Shown here in pieces: positions 1 to 6,574 of a DNA stretch of 34,181 bases. The stretch covers positions 1 through 34,181 of the forward strand of contig CAMCBW010000055.1 in the NCBI GenBank assembly GCA_945873105.1, written 5' to 3'. A model generated the notes under the pieces. It was not told the DNA's origin. It saw only the letters and a program-made list of their open reading frames with translations, and made no database searches. Positions within the stretch are counted from its first letter, which is position 1. Every line of letters begins with the position of its first letter. Source of the stretch: Tangfeifania diversioriginum (GTDB lineage: Bacteria; Bacteroidota; Bacteroidia; Bacteroidales; Prolixibacteraceae). The position numbers and the translations under genes were made by a program.

Positions 1-148
1 TTGTGCACACTTCTTACCGCATTGAATTAAAAGGTGAAAGTTTAAGAAAAAAACGGTAAAATTGTCAGCCTCTCGAGTTCTTTGAACCTTATCCCTGAGA
101 GGGGGGTCAATATCACCGGAGGAGGGGTCAGTATCGCCGGATTATCCA
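1..148. mobile_element. Probable terminus of an IS21-family insertion sequence (partial)
   Basis: Two direct repeats 21 bp apart, GGGGTCAATATCACCGGA at 103-120 and GGGGTCAGTATCGCCGGA at 124-141, are followed by TTATCCA, ending in CA near 148. Multiple short terminal repeats of this kind and TG...CA ends are known for IS21-family elements, and this GGGTCA-n-ATCRCCGGA wording resembles termini I associate with Bacteroidota IS21 elements (recollection, not a search). The similarity to a dehydrogenase reading frame stops exactly here. No istA or istB coding sequence is in the window; the rest of the element would lie to the left. Positions 1-100 show no gene I can support. Confidence 0.45.
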
Positions 149-332
149 GCACTGTATGCGCATCGCAACCTGCTGCAACAAGCTCTTCAACCGCCCTTGC
201 ACCCGCCTTTTGGTCACGGGCGGTGACTACAACTGTATATCCGAGCAACCCTAGCTGACGTGCAATTTCCTTGCCAATTCCTTTGTTTGCCCCTGTAATC
301 AGGACAACTTTTCCTTTTTTACTTTCCATCAT
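149..332 (-). pseudogene. Short-chain dehydrogenase/reductase, N-terminal fragment
   Basis: The reading frame gives about 60 residues of a classical SDR: a Rossmann beta strand and the cofactor-binding glycine motif TGANKGIG, then the second strand VVVTARD, whose acidic residue region helps set NAD(P) preference. A full SDR is about 240-250 aa and needs the Tyr-x-x-x-Lys catalytic pair, which is missing. After GCDAHTV the frame runs into the putative IS terminus and continues as low-complexity sequence with no SDR similarity. The start is taken at 332 (or 329, two consecutive ATGs), because AAGGAG lies at 342-337, a good ribosome-binding site; an in-frame ATG at 353 is upstream of that site. 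The enzyme is certainly inactive as it stands. Confidence 0.75.
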
Positions 333-552
333 ATTACTCCTTATATTTATCAATATTTATTTGGATTTTTTGTTTTTGTCTGCTTTGCCAACGATTCATG
401 GCTTGGCGAAGGTGACCATTTTCACCACAAATGTGTATACGGGGGTTGCAAGTGCTAGGTTTTCTTATTAACACCCTTAATGGCAAATCCGTGCAAGCGG
501 GGGTTGTTATATTCCATAGACTTATAATTATCATCCCCCACTGAGTCAACAA
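333..552. other. Non-coding spacer between the SDR remnant and the peptidase gene
   Basis: There is no convincing gene. The stretch contains TTGCCAACG-ATTCATGG-CTTGGCG (an imperfect hairpin near 386-407), the word ACCACAAATGTGT near 424-436, two GGGGGTTG words, and GGGTGTTAATAAG on the minus strand. ACCACAAATGTGT recurs near 12670 in the spacer beyond hsdM, so the two borders of the defence island share sequence. It resembles spacer modules often seen between mobile genes in Bacteroidota, but I cannot assign it to a named element. Confidence 0.35.
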
Positions 553-1227
553 TCAAAAGTCCGTCTCCAATTCATGTCCGTTTTCTTTTAACCACTGTTT
601 GGCTTTATCGTAGTTGGGTAATTGGGCTGAAACACGGTTCCAAAATTCTTGCGTATGATTTGCTACCAATAAGTGTGTCAATTCATGTACAATAATGTAT
701 TCAATTACAGTAATGGGCGCTTTTATCAAACGCCAGTTAAAATGGATATTATCTTTTGGTGTGCATGAACCCCAGCGAAATTTAATGTCAAGAATATTAA
801 TGTTATTGTATTTAACTCCTATTTGATTTGCAATTGCTATTGCTTTTGGAGTGATAATCTCATTCGCAGATTTGATATACCAATTTCTAAATAACTTGTT
901 TGCCTGCCTTTGATTGGCTTTGCTGATAAAAAACTTATTGTCAAAAACTACACCTTCAATAGCCTCATCAACTACATTTAATTTGTAGTTTTTACCCAAA
1001 TACATCAATGATTCACCAGGGACAAATTCCTTGGACTGTTTTTCGAACGGATACTTTTGATTGTGTTCTATTTTCTTTTGAATCAATCGTTTTCGTTTGT
1101 CTACTTCTTTCTCAATGAGCTCTTTGCTCGTATTGTTTGGTGCACGAACAATCACACGACGGTCACGCTCAACAATAATGCTTAGGGTTTTCCTTTCAGA
1201 GTATACTATTGTATATTGGAAGTCCAT
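553..1227 (-). CDS. YgjP/DUF45-type M48-like zinc metallopeptidase
   Basis: This 224-aa protein has the gluzincin motif HELTH at residues 181-185 and a third likely zinc ligand in NHTQEFW (His191), plus the RWGSC block (151-155) that marks the YgjP/DUF45 (WLM-related) family. No signal peptide or membrane segment is visible, so it should be cytoplasmic. Members of this family are frequently found beside type I restriction genes; the substrate is not known. Here the ATG follows the hsdR stop after a single base (TGA-A-ATG at 1231-1225), so the two genes are almost certainly co-transcribed and translationally coupled. That makes a role linked to HsdR, such as proteolytic control of the nuclease subunit, an attractive but untested inference. 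The family is assigned with confidence; the function is not. Confidence 0.85.
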   Translation of the reverse strand: MDFQYTIVYSERKTLSIIVERDRRVIVRAPNNTSKELIEKEVDKRKRLIQKKIEHNQKYPFEKQSKEFVPGESLMYLGKNYKLNVVDEAIEGVVFDNKFFISKANQRQANKLFRNWYIKSANEIITPKAIAIANQIGVKYNNINILDIKFRWGSCTPKDNIHFNWRLIKAPITVIEYIIVHELTHLLVANHTQEFWNRVSAQLPNYDKAKQWLKENGHELETDF

Positions 1228-1228
1228 T

Positions 1229-4200
1229 TCAATCTTCTGAATATATTATTGCTGATGTAATTCTTTCATCTTTAGACCACGCCAAAATCTCTTGTGCGAT
1301 TTCATTTCTATTTCTAAAAGCTGCCGGAATAGAATGACATTCTGATGCAATATAATTGGATATTTCACCTCTTAATCTTGCCACAGATGCAGGACTACTC
1401 CAAAAGCCAATCAAGGCTAACTCAATTTTGAGCATTCCATAAATTTCTTTTGTCCAAATAAGGAGATTATTAACTTCATCGTCTGTTGGATTCTCTTTTT
1501 TATCATAGATCAACGCATTTAGTTTGCGATAAATTGGCATCTGTGTTTTCCGATTTAAGCCTTTGGTATCTTCCTCTTGTGCTTTCTTAATTCTTTTTCT
1601 CAATTCTTCCAGTAAACGATAAATTTCCTCCCAATTTTCTCTAAATGCAGCCAGGATTCTGGCTAATTCTTCGGCAAAGGAGGCATATAATTCAGGATCT
1701 TCGTCAATATTTATATTTATGATTTCACGAATTGCGTGTTCTATTCTAGCTGCCTTTGTCTCTTTACGTTTTATTGCCCTTACATGATCAAAAAATTTAT
1801 CATCCAAAATCGATATCGGTTCAATCTTAGTTTCAATGCCTTTCGATTTCAAGAACTCATCAGTAACTTTTCTAAGCTTTTCGGAGACCCCTTTCATACT
1901 CATTTGTTGGTCACGGAAATGCTGCAAAGCCAACGTATTAATTTCAGCAAAACGGTTTAAATCATTGATATAGTCCAAGGCCTCTTTGCGTGGAAACACA
2001 TTGTCCAATGCCCTTGAAAAACAACTGAAAGCTTCGGTAAAATCGTGCCGAATATCCTCATCATAAAATAAATTGAAGATGTCATCCGGATCGGAATAAG
2101 AAGACAGGCCATTTGTTTCAAAGACATTTTTCAACACATCATGAGCATTTTTCAATTCTGCCAATAATTCGGTATTATCTAACAAACAACCGGTAATTTC
2201 TTCCTGTTCTTTTTCCCAATAAGCATCTAAGGCACGTTTCATGTGATTGCCCATACCTACATAATCGACAACAAAACCAACTTTCTTTTCATCGTCATAT
2301 ACCCGGTTGACACGTGCTATTGCCTGAAGTAGATTGTGGTTGATGATGACTTTATCAAGATACATTACCTGTTCAATAGGCGCATCAAATCCAGTGAGTA
2401 ACATATCGACAACTATCAAAATACCTATATTGCCATTGGCTGTTAGTTCATCTGACCCATTGACTTTTTCGCTTTTCCCGAATTTCAATTTGAAGCCCGC
2501 AATAGCCTTTTTTCTAGCCTTGCTATCTGCATATTGTTTTAAATCAGGTTGGTCATTATGGCTAACGTCAGAAATAACTACTGCTGTTTCCAATTTCTCC
2601 AATGCTTCAATTGAAATATTATATGGATTTTCTGTTTTCAATTCATCCAACAATTCCTTCTTCGCAATATCAAAAGCAAGGTTGTAGCGATGAGCTGCTT
2701 CCTTTGAAACAGAAACAACCTGAGCTTTATAACCATTTGAAAATACATGCTTCACGTAATGTTTCAGCATATCTCTGGCTTTATCTTTTATGGTTTCCAA
2801 TGATTCGAGATAAGCTCGTTTTGTTCCATAAGCAAGAATTTCGATTTGTTCCCCAACATTGTAGTCTTTGAATACGTCCTGAAATTTTTTATCGGCTCCT
2901 GTCTGGTCATCAACACCTGCTTCGTGTGTTCTTCCTTCGTAAACAATTTCAAGTGTAACTCCATCTTTTATTGCCTGGCGCATGGTGTATTTGTCGATGT
3001 AGTCACCAAAAGTCTGTTCAGTGCGGGCAATAGGCGTACCTGTAAAAGCAATGCGGGTAGCATTTGGCAATGCTCTGTCTAAATTAGCACCAAGTTTAGT
3101 GTATTGAGAACGGTGGGCTTCATCTGTTAAAATCAATACCTTATCGGAAGTATTTAATTCAGGAAATGCCGTTTGATAGTCTCTTTCCTGAAATTTGTGA
3201 ATCATCGCCGACACAATCTCGGAAGTATTGGTCCTAAGAATAGCTTTTAGTTCGGTTATGTTCCTGGGGTCATTGATCGTATAACCAACAGATTGTGCTG
3301 TTTCTTTTATTTGGTCGTCTAGTTGAGTGCGGTCGGTGAGTAATATTACTTTATACGACTGCAAAATAGAATGCAGATACATTTCGCGAATCAGAAACAC
3401 CATTGTCAATGATTTCCCCGAACCTTGCGTATGCCAAATAATTCCGCTTCGTTCGTCTCTGTTTTTTCCGGTAAGCAAACGCTCCACGGTTTTCTTAACC
3501 GCTCTTAGTTGCTGATATCTTCCAACAACTTTTATCAATTCTCCATTTTCGGTAGTTGTCCAAACAGAAAAAGTTCGAATGATGCTTAATAAGTTTTCAG
3601 GCTTTAACATGCCATGAACCAAACGTTGCTGGTCGTTGGGCGAAGTACGGATATCCAAAGGTATATCAATATCGTCGTTCCCTTCCTGATCGACGAAGTA
3701 TGTTTTTTGAGGATTGCAATATTCGGCAAGGGTTTCAACCGTTTCAGGATATGGGTCTGACCAACGATAAAAGTGTTTTTCTATGCTGGTTGTTACCGTT
3801 CCGAATTTTGCCTTGTTGCGGCAAGTGGCCACAATAAATTGATTGTAATAAAACAAGATTTTGGAACCTTCCTTGATGTAATCCCGCTGTTCTCCATATC
3901 GCAACAATTGGTCTATTGCATTGGGAATAGGGTCTTTATCGCGCGGGCTTTTACACTCAATTACCGAAACAGGGATGCCATTTATAAAACAGATGATGTC
4001 GGGATAAATATGCTTGTCGGTTCCAATAATCCGTATTTTAAACTGCGAGACGGCAACAAAACTGTTATTTTCAGCTTTATCAAAATCAATGTAACGCACA
4101 GGTTCATATCTTAGCCCTTCTGTCGTTTGACGTTGAACTTTTGTTCCGTTAACAAGTAATTCAAGTACATGCTGGTTGTTTTTGTATAGGTTATCTCCCT

Positions 4201-4471
4201 CAAAAAAAGAGATGTCGGTAATGGCTTCAAACACTTGCTGGTCGTTCATCCACGGATTAATGGTTTTCAGGGCTGTTTCCAAATCCTTTTTCATGATCAC
4301 CTGCGAAAAATCTTCACGCTGGGTCTCTTGTGGCATTTGACCTTGCCCCATTTCCAGACGCAAAACTTTCCAGTAGATGCCAGGCATACTTTCCAGTTGC
4401 TTTAAAAAAGGCTCTTCTACATGATTTTTTTCATCAAGCCTGATGTGAGGAGGTGTCTTATCTGTTGCCAT
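1229..4471 (-). CDS. hsdR: Type I restriction endonuclease subunit R (HsdR)
   Basis: The 1080-aa protein is full length for HsdR. The N-terminal PD-(D/E)xK nuclease is visible as YPDIICFINGIPVSVIECK, with Asp158 and Glu172-x-Lys174. The SF2 translocase follows: Walker A TQGSGKS (348-354), DEAH box (450-453) and motif III FTGTPI (476-481). The last motif block is around DMLLTGFDAPIEQVMYLDK and IARVNRVY. The C-terminal helical region should dock on the HsdM2S core. With HsdM and HsdS it would translocate and cut unmodified DNA. It is the only hsd gene not tightly spaced in the operon: 565 bp separate its start from the upstream gene, and that gap is filled by the palindrome array (4511-5027). 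Separate control of the toxic R subunit is therefore plausible. No frameshift is seen. Confidence 0.97.
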   Translation of the reverse strand: MATDKTPPHIRLDEKNHVEEPFLKQLESMPGIYWKVLRLEMGQGQMPQETQREDFSQVIMKKDLETALKTINPWMNDQQVFEAITDISFFEGDNLYKNNQHVLELLVNGTKVQRQTTEGLRYEPVRYIDFDKAENNSFVAVSQFKIRIIGTDKHIYPDIICFINGIPVSVIECKSPRDKDPIPNAIDQLLRYGEQRDYIKEGSKILFYYNQFIVATCRNKAKFGTVTTSIEKHFYRWSDPYPETVETLAEYCNPQKTYFVDQEGNDDIDIPLDIRTSPNDQQRLVHGMLKPENLLSIIRTFSVWTTTENGELIKVVGRYQQLRAVKKTVERLLTGKNRDERSGIIWHTQGSGKSLTMVFLIREMYLHSILQSYKVILLTDRTQLDDQIKETAQSVGYTINDPRNITELKAILRTNTSEIVSAMIHKFQERDYQTAFPELNTSDKVLILTDEAHRSQYTKLGANLDRALPNATRIAFTGTPIARTEQTFGDYIDKYTMRQAIKDGVTLEIVYEGRTHEAGVDDQTGADKKFQDVFKDYNVGEQIEILAYGTKRAYLESLETIKDKARDMLKHYVKHVFSNGYKAQVVSVSKEAAHRYNLAFDIAKKELLDELKTENPYNISIEALEKLETAVVISDVSHNDQPDLKQYADSKARKKAIAGFKLKFGKSEKVNGSDELTANGNIGILIVVDMLLTGFDAPIEQVMYLDKVIINHNLLQAIARVNRVYDDEKKVGFVVDYVGMGNHMKRALDAYWEKEQEEITGCLLDNTELLAELKNAHDVLKNVFETNGLSSYSDPDDIFNLFYDEDIRHDFTEAFSCFSRALDNVFPRKEALDYINDLNRFAEINTLALQHFRDQQMSMKGVSEKLRKVTDEFLKSKGIETKIEPISILDDKFFDHVRAIKRKETKAARIEHAIREIININIDEDPELYASFAEELARILAAFRENWEEIYRLLEELRKRIKKAQEEDTKGLNRKTQMPIYRKLNALIYDKKENPTDDEVNNLLIWTKEIYGMLKIELALIGFWSSPASVARLRGEISNYIASECHSIPAAFRNRNEIAQEILAWSKDERITSAIIYSED

Positions 4472-4510
4472 TGAACAAGCATTAGTTATTTTGTCATTAC
4501 CAACTTTAGC

Positions 4511-4536
4511 ATTTTAACGGACATGTCCGTTAAAAT
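4511..4536. repeat. Perfect 26-bp palindrome
   Basis: The half-site ATTTTAACGGACA is followed immediately by its exact reverse complement, with no central spacer. It is the palindrome closest to the hsdR start (39 bp upstream of the ATG at 4471), a position suited to an operator or an RNA hairpin in the hsdR leader. The nested pair 4536-4545 / 4576-4585 (TGTCCGATAT and its complement) begins at its edge. Confidence 0.9.
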
Positions 4537-4730
4537 GTCCGATATCCTAAATTACGAAGCATTGTTAGTTGCAATATATCGGACATTATCAATAAACGCA
4601 TGTCCCTAATCTTCTTTCCAATCACTCTTTTATCAGCATATAGGACACTTCGTCCTTTATGGTGTCCTTTATCTTTGAAACTACTATCACATTGTCCAGA
4701 TTCACTCTATTATCAATTCCTTTTTCATTA

Positions 4731-4750
4731 TCCGGACATTCATGTCCGGA
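4731..4750. repeat. 20-bp inverted repeat with 2-nt centre
   Basis: Arms TCCGGACAT and ATGTCCGGA flank TC. Two more ATGTCC words follow at 12-bp steps (4754 and 4766). On the minus strand these steps read as SGH-type tetrapeptide repeats, so a coding origin is possible. Confidence 0.85.
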
Positions 4751-4804
4751 TAGATGTCCGGATGCATGTCCTGATTCAACTATTCTTCCAATATCAACTA
4801 TATG

Positions 4805-4828
4805 TTTAAACGGACATGTCCGTTTAAA
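4805..4828. repeat. Perfect 24-bp palindrome, second copy of the 4511 palindrome
   Basis: The half-site TTTAAACGGACA is followed by its exact complement. The core ACGGACATGTCCGT is identical to that of the palindrome at 4511-4536, but the flanks differ (TTTAA instead of TTTTA on the left) and have changed symmetrically on both sides. The centre lies exactly 293 bp from the first one, as part of a duplicated unit (about 4511-4680 and 4804-4973) that also shares GTTAGTTGCAATATATCGG. Symmetric change of both arms suggests selection on the pairing or two-fold site. Confidence 0.9.
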
Positions 4829-4927
4829 TGTCCGATATTCTAAATAGCGACGCATTGTTAGTTGCAATATATCGGACACTACTATCTAAACCACCTCCTT
4901 AATCTTCTTTTCTAATCATTCTTTTAT

Positions 4928-4952
4928 GATAAAGGACACTTTGTCCTTTATC
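4928..4952. repeat. 10-bp-arm hairpin
   Basis: Arms GATAAAGGAC and GTCCTTTATC flank ACTTT. The equivalent hairpin in the other duplicated unit is AGGAC-ACTTC-GTCCT at 4642-4656. Confidence 0.85.
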
Positions 4953-4990
4953 TTGTCCTTTATCTCTATTATCATCTATAACACTATCAC

Positions 4991-5027
4991 TATAAAGGAC
5001 AGCTTGACCTATAAAATGTCCTTTATA
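4991..5027. repeat. Inverted repeat just after the deaminase-ATPase gene
   Basis: Arms TATAAAGGAC (4991-5000) and GTCCTTTATA (5018-5027) flank 17 bp. On the minus strand it starts 10 bp after the stop codon of the 511-aa gene, so it may act in transcript termination or processing, though there is no clear T-run to call it an intrinsic terminator. Confidence 0.75.
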
Positions 5028-5036
5028 AGCAATAGG

Positions 5037-6572
5037 CTAATCAATAGCTTTATATCTAGCACCTTTTCTATCACCAGTCATTTCAACTAGATTTAACTCT
5101 ATTAGTTTAGCCAAACGTCGTTGAGCTGTTTTCTCATTAAAGCCAAATTCAGATACAATTTCACTTCTGGAAACTTCACCCCGTTGTTGAATAAAAAGAA
5201 ACACTTCTTTAAAAGCATCAGTAAGAGCTTTTAGATCTTTCAATCCTGCTTTTTCGGCAAGATAATCTTTAGTTCTACCAAATGTTATTTCCAACATTCC
5301 AGACTTAATGGTAAAAGATGGCAAAGGAAATCCTTCTTCAGGCAAATGCTTCATATTCCTCAGACCAATACCGCGTTGTTCAGCCAGATTCATTTGGTTG
5401 AAAATGTACATTATTTTGGGGTTGCGACTTAACGATGGAGCATCAAAGGAGTTTAAATCGGCTAAAGTAATTGGATATACAGGAGCTCCCGGACTACGAA
5501 TAATAATTTTATCGGGGTCGATGTATAAATAATTTGTTGCACCTTCTATGGAATAATCCCTGTGAATTACCGCATTAGCAATGGCCTCTAACAGCACCAC
5601 AAAAGGGAAATTGGCTATTTCTTCTCTTTTGCCGCTCGATTTGTCCATGGTCATTTTGAGCCCCTTATCTTTAACATAGTCCAAAATTTCAGGCAATTGG
5701 GCAACCAAAGGACCTTTGAAATCCTTTATTTCTGGCTCTCCTTTGCCATAATTAATTTCCACTTTAAAAATGGTTTGTGGGAAAGCGTTTTCGGGAGTTT
5801 TGCCAAAAAGCATAATACCCAGGCCAGTGGGTAAATAGCCATCGCCTTTGGCATCTTTTTCAATAAATCCAAACCCTTGAGCCCATTTATTAAAATCGGA
5901 AGATGGGTAGTTGAATTCGGCTTCTGATTCTTTGATAAACTGATTAATCGCTTTGTCTGAAAAACTTGTAATGCCTGAGCCTGCGACAGTTTGTTCTAAA
6001 ATGCTTAATTGAGGTTTATCTTTTTCTAACTTAGCCTGTAAGGCTTCGGCTTCCTTTTCCTTTATGAATTTCTCATTGTCTTTCCTGATTCTTTCCTGCA
6101 AATCGGACGGAAACATTTCAACATCAATCCTATATTCTCTAATTTTTGCAATTCCCTTTTTTGCAATTTTGGGATTGGGGTCTTCAACTCCAATATAAAC
6201 TTTACTTAAACGAGCTTTTCTTATATGAGTACTACAACCTCTTTTTTTAACCTTACTTGGGTCTTTTCCCTGATTTCTTGATTCATCAGTACAAGGTTCA
6301 AGCGTAACATATAAAACACATCCTTTCAGGTTCATACTAGCCAATTTGCGTTCAATGAGGGTAAATTCGCAATGTTCCCCTTCACGAAGTTCGCCTCGGT
6401 GGGCTGTAGCTAGATTTTTCCCGTCTGCTGTAGTTAAAATTTTCCCATCTGCAGTTGCAATAATTGCACCTACAAGCGGGTCTGTTTTGTCGGTATGCTC
6501 AGGAATAGAATTATGACTTTCTTCAATGGCCAATTCCATTAATTCGCGAGGCGTATAAAACTTTTTTGCCAT
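5037..6572 (-). CDS. RibD/dCMP-deaminase-like domain fused to GHKL (RecG-C/HATPase_c_4) ATPase and winged helix
   Basis: The protein has 511 aa and three parts. Residues 1-155 are a cytidine-deaminase-fold domain: HCE (67-69) in the place of the usual HAE, TLEPC (90-94) and a second cysteine at 113, so the zinc cysteines are separated by 18 residues instead of about 8 in RibD. DPNPKIAKKGIAKIREYRIDV (131 onward) is the RibD-type deaminase ending, here split after 20 residues by my citation only. Residues about 320-432 match the HATPase_c_4 module of AlbA/RecG-C regulators: EAIANAVIHRDY (329-340, N-box Asn333) and EQRGIGLRNM (398-407). Residues 445-511 form a winged helix. The AlbA_2 domain normally at the N terminus is replaced by the deaminase. 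It begins 2 bp after the DUF262 gene and is followed by the palindrome array. Possible roles are nucleotide-depleting antiphage effector, nucleotide sensor or transcription regulator; none is proven. Confidence 0.85.
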   Translation of the reverse strand: MAKKFYTPRELMELAIEESHNSIPEHTDKTDPLVGAIIATADGKILTTADGKNLATAHRGELREGEHCEFTLIERKLASMNLKGCVLYVTLEPCTDESRNQGKDPSKVKKRGCSTHIRKARLSKVYIGVEDPNPKIAKKGIAKIREYRIDVEMFPSDLQERIRKDNEKFIKEKEAEALQAKLEKDKPQLSILEQTVAGSGITSFSDKAINQFIKESEAEFNYPSSDFNKWAQGFGFIEKDAKGDGYLPTGLGIMLFGKTPENAFPQTIFKVEINYGKGEPEIKDFKGPLVAQLPEILDYVKDKGLKMTMDKSSGKREEIANFPFVVLLEAIANAVIHRDYSIEGATNYLYIDPDKIIIRSPGAPVYPITLADLNSFDAPSLSRNPKIMYIFNQMNLAEQRGIGLRNMKHLPEEGFPLPSFTIKSGMLEITFGRTKDYLAEKAGLKDLKALTDAFKEVFLFIQQRGEVSRSEIVSEFGFNEKTAQRRLAKLIELNLVEMTGDRKGARYKAID

Positions 6573-6574
6573 GG

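Larger units (their letters stand above)
4511..5027. repeat. GGACA/TGTCC palindrome array between the deaminase-ATPase gene and hsdR
   Basis: By direct count the stretch holds 8 GGACA and 13 TGTCC words, where about one in total would be expected by chance. Many are paired into inverted repeats. Spacing is regular: GGACA at 4519, 4581, 4643 (62, 62) and 4812, 4874, 4934, 4997 (62, 60, 63); TGTCC at 4601/4663, 4693/4755/4817 and 4767/4829 (all 62). A second step of 12 bp links TGTCC at 4524/4536, 4743/4755/4767, 4817/4829 and 4942/4954. On the minus strand it lies between the stop of the 511-aa regulator-like gene and the ATG of hsdR, so it could be an operator array, a structured leader RNA, or the relic of a repeat-bearing coding linker (the 12-bp steps read SGHx or DKGQ on the minus strand). 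Confidence 0.9.

Noticed and set aside
334-552. 72-codon minus-strand reading frame
   Set aside because: No ribosome-binding site or family resemblance; the stretch is better explained as a repeated non-coding spacer shared in part with 12,670.
4622-4879. 85-codon minus-strand reading frame in the palindrome array
   Set aside because: Its residues follow from the repeats (SGHx), and the duplicated unit does not keep the frame open. Kept only as an alternative origin of the array.
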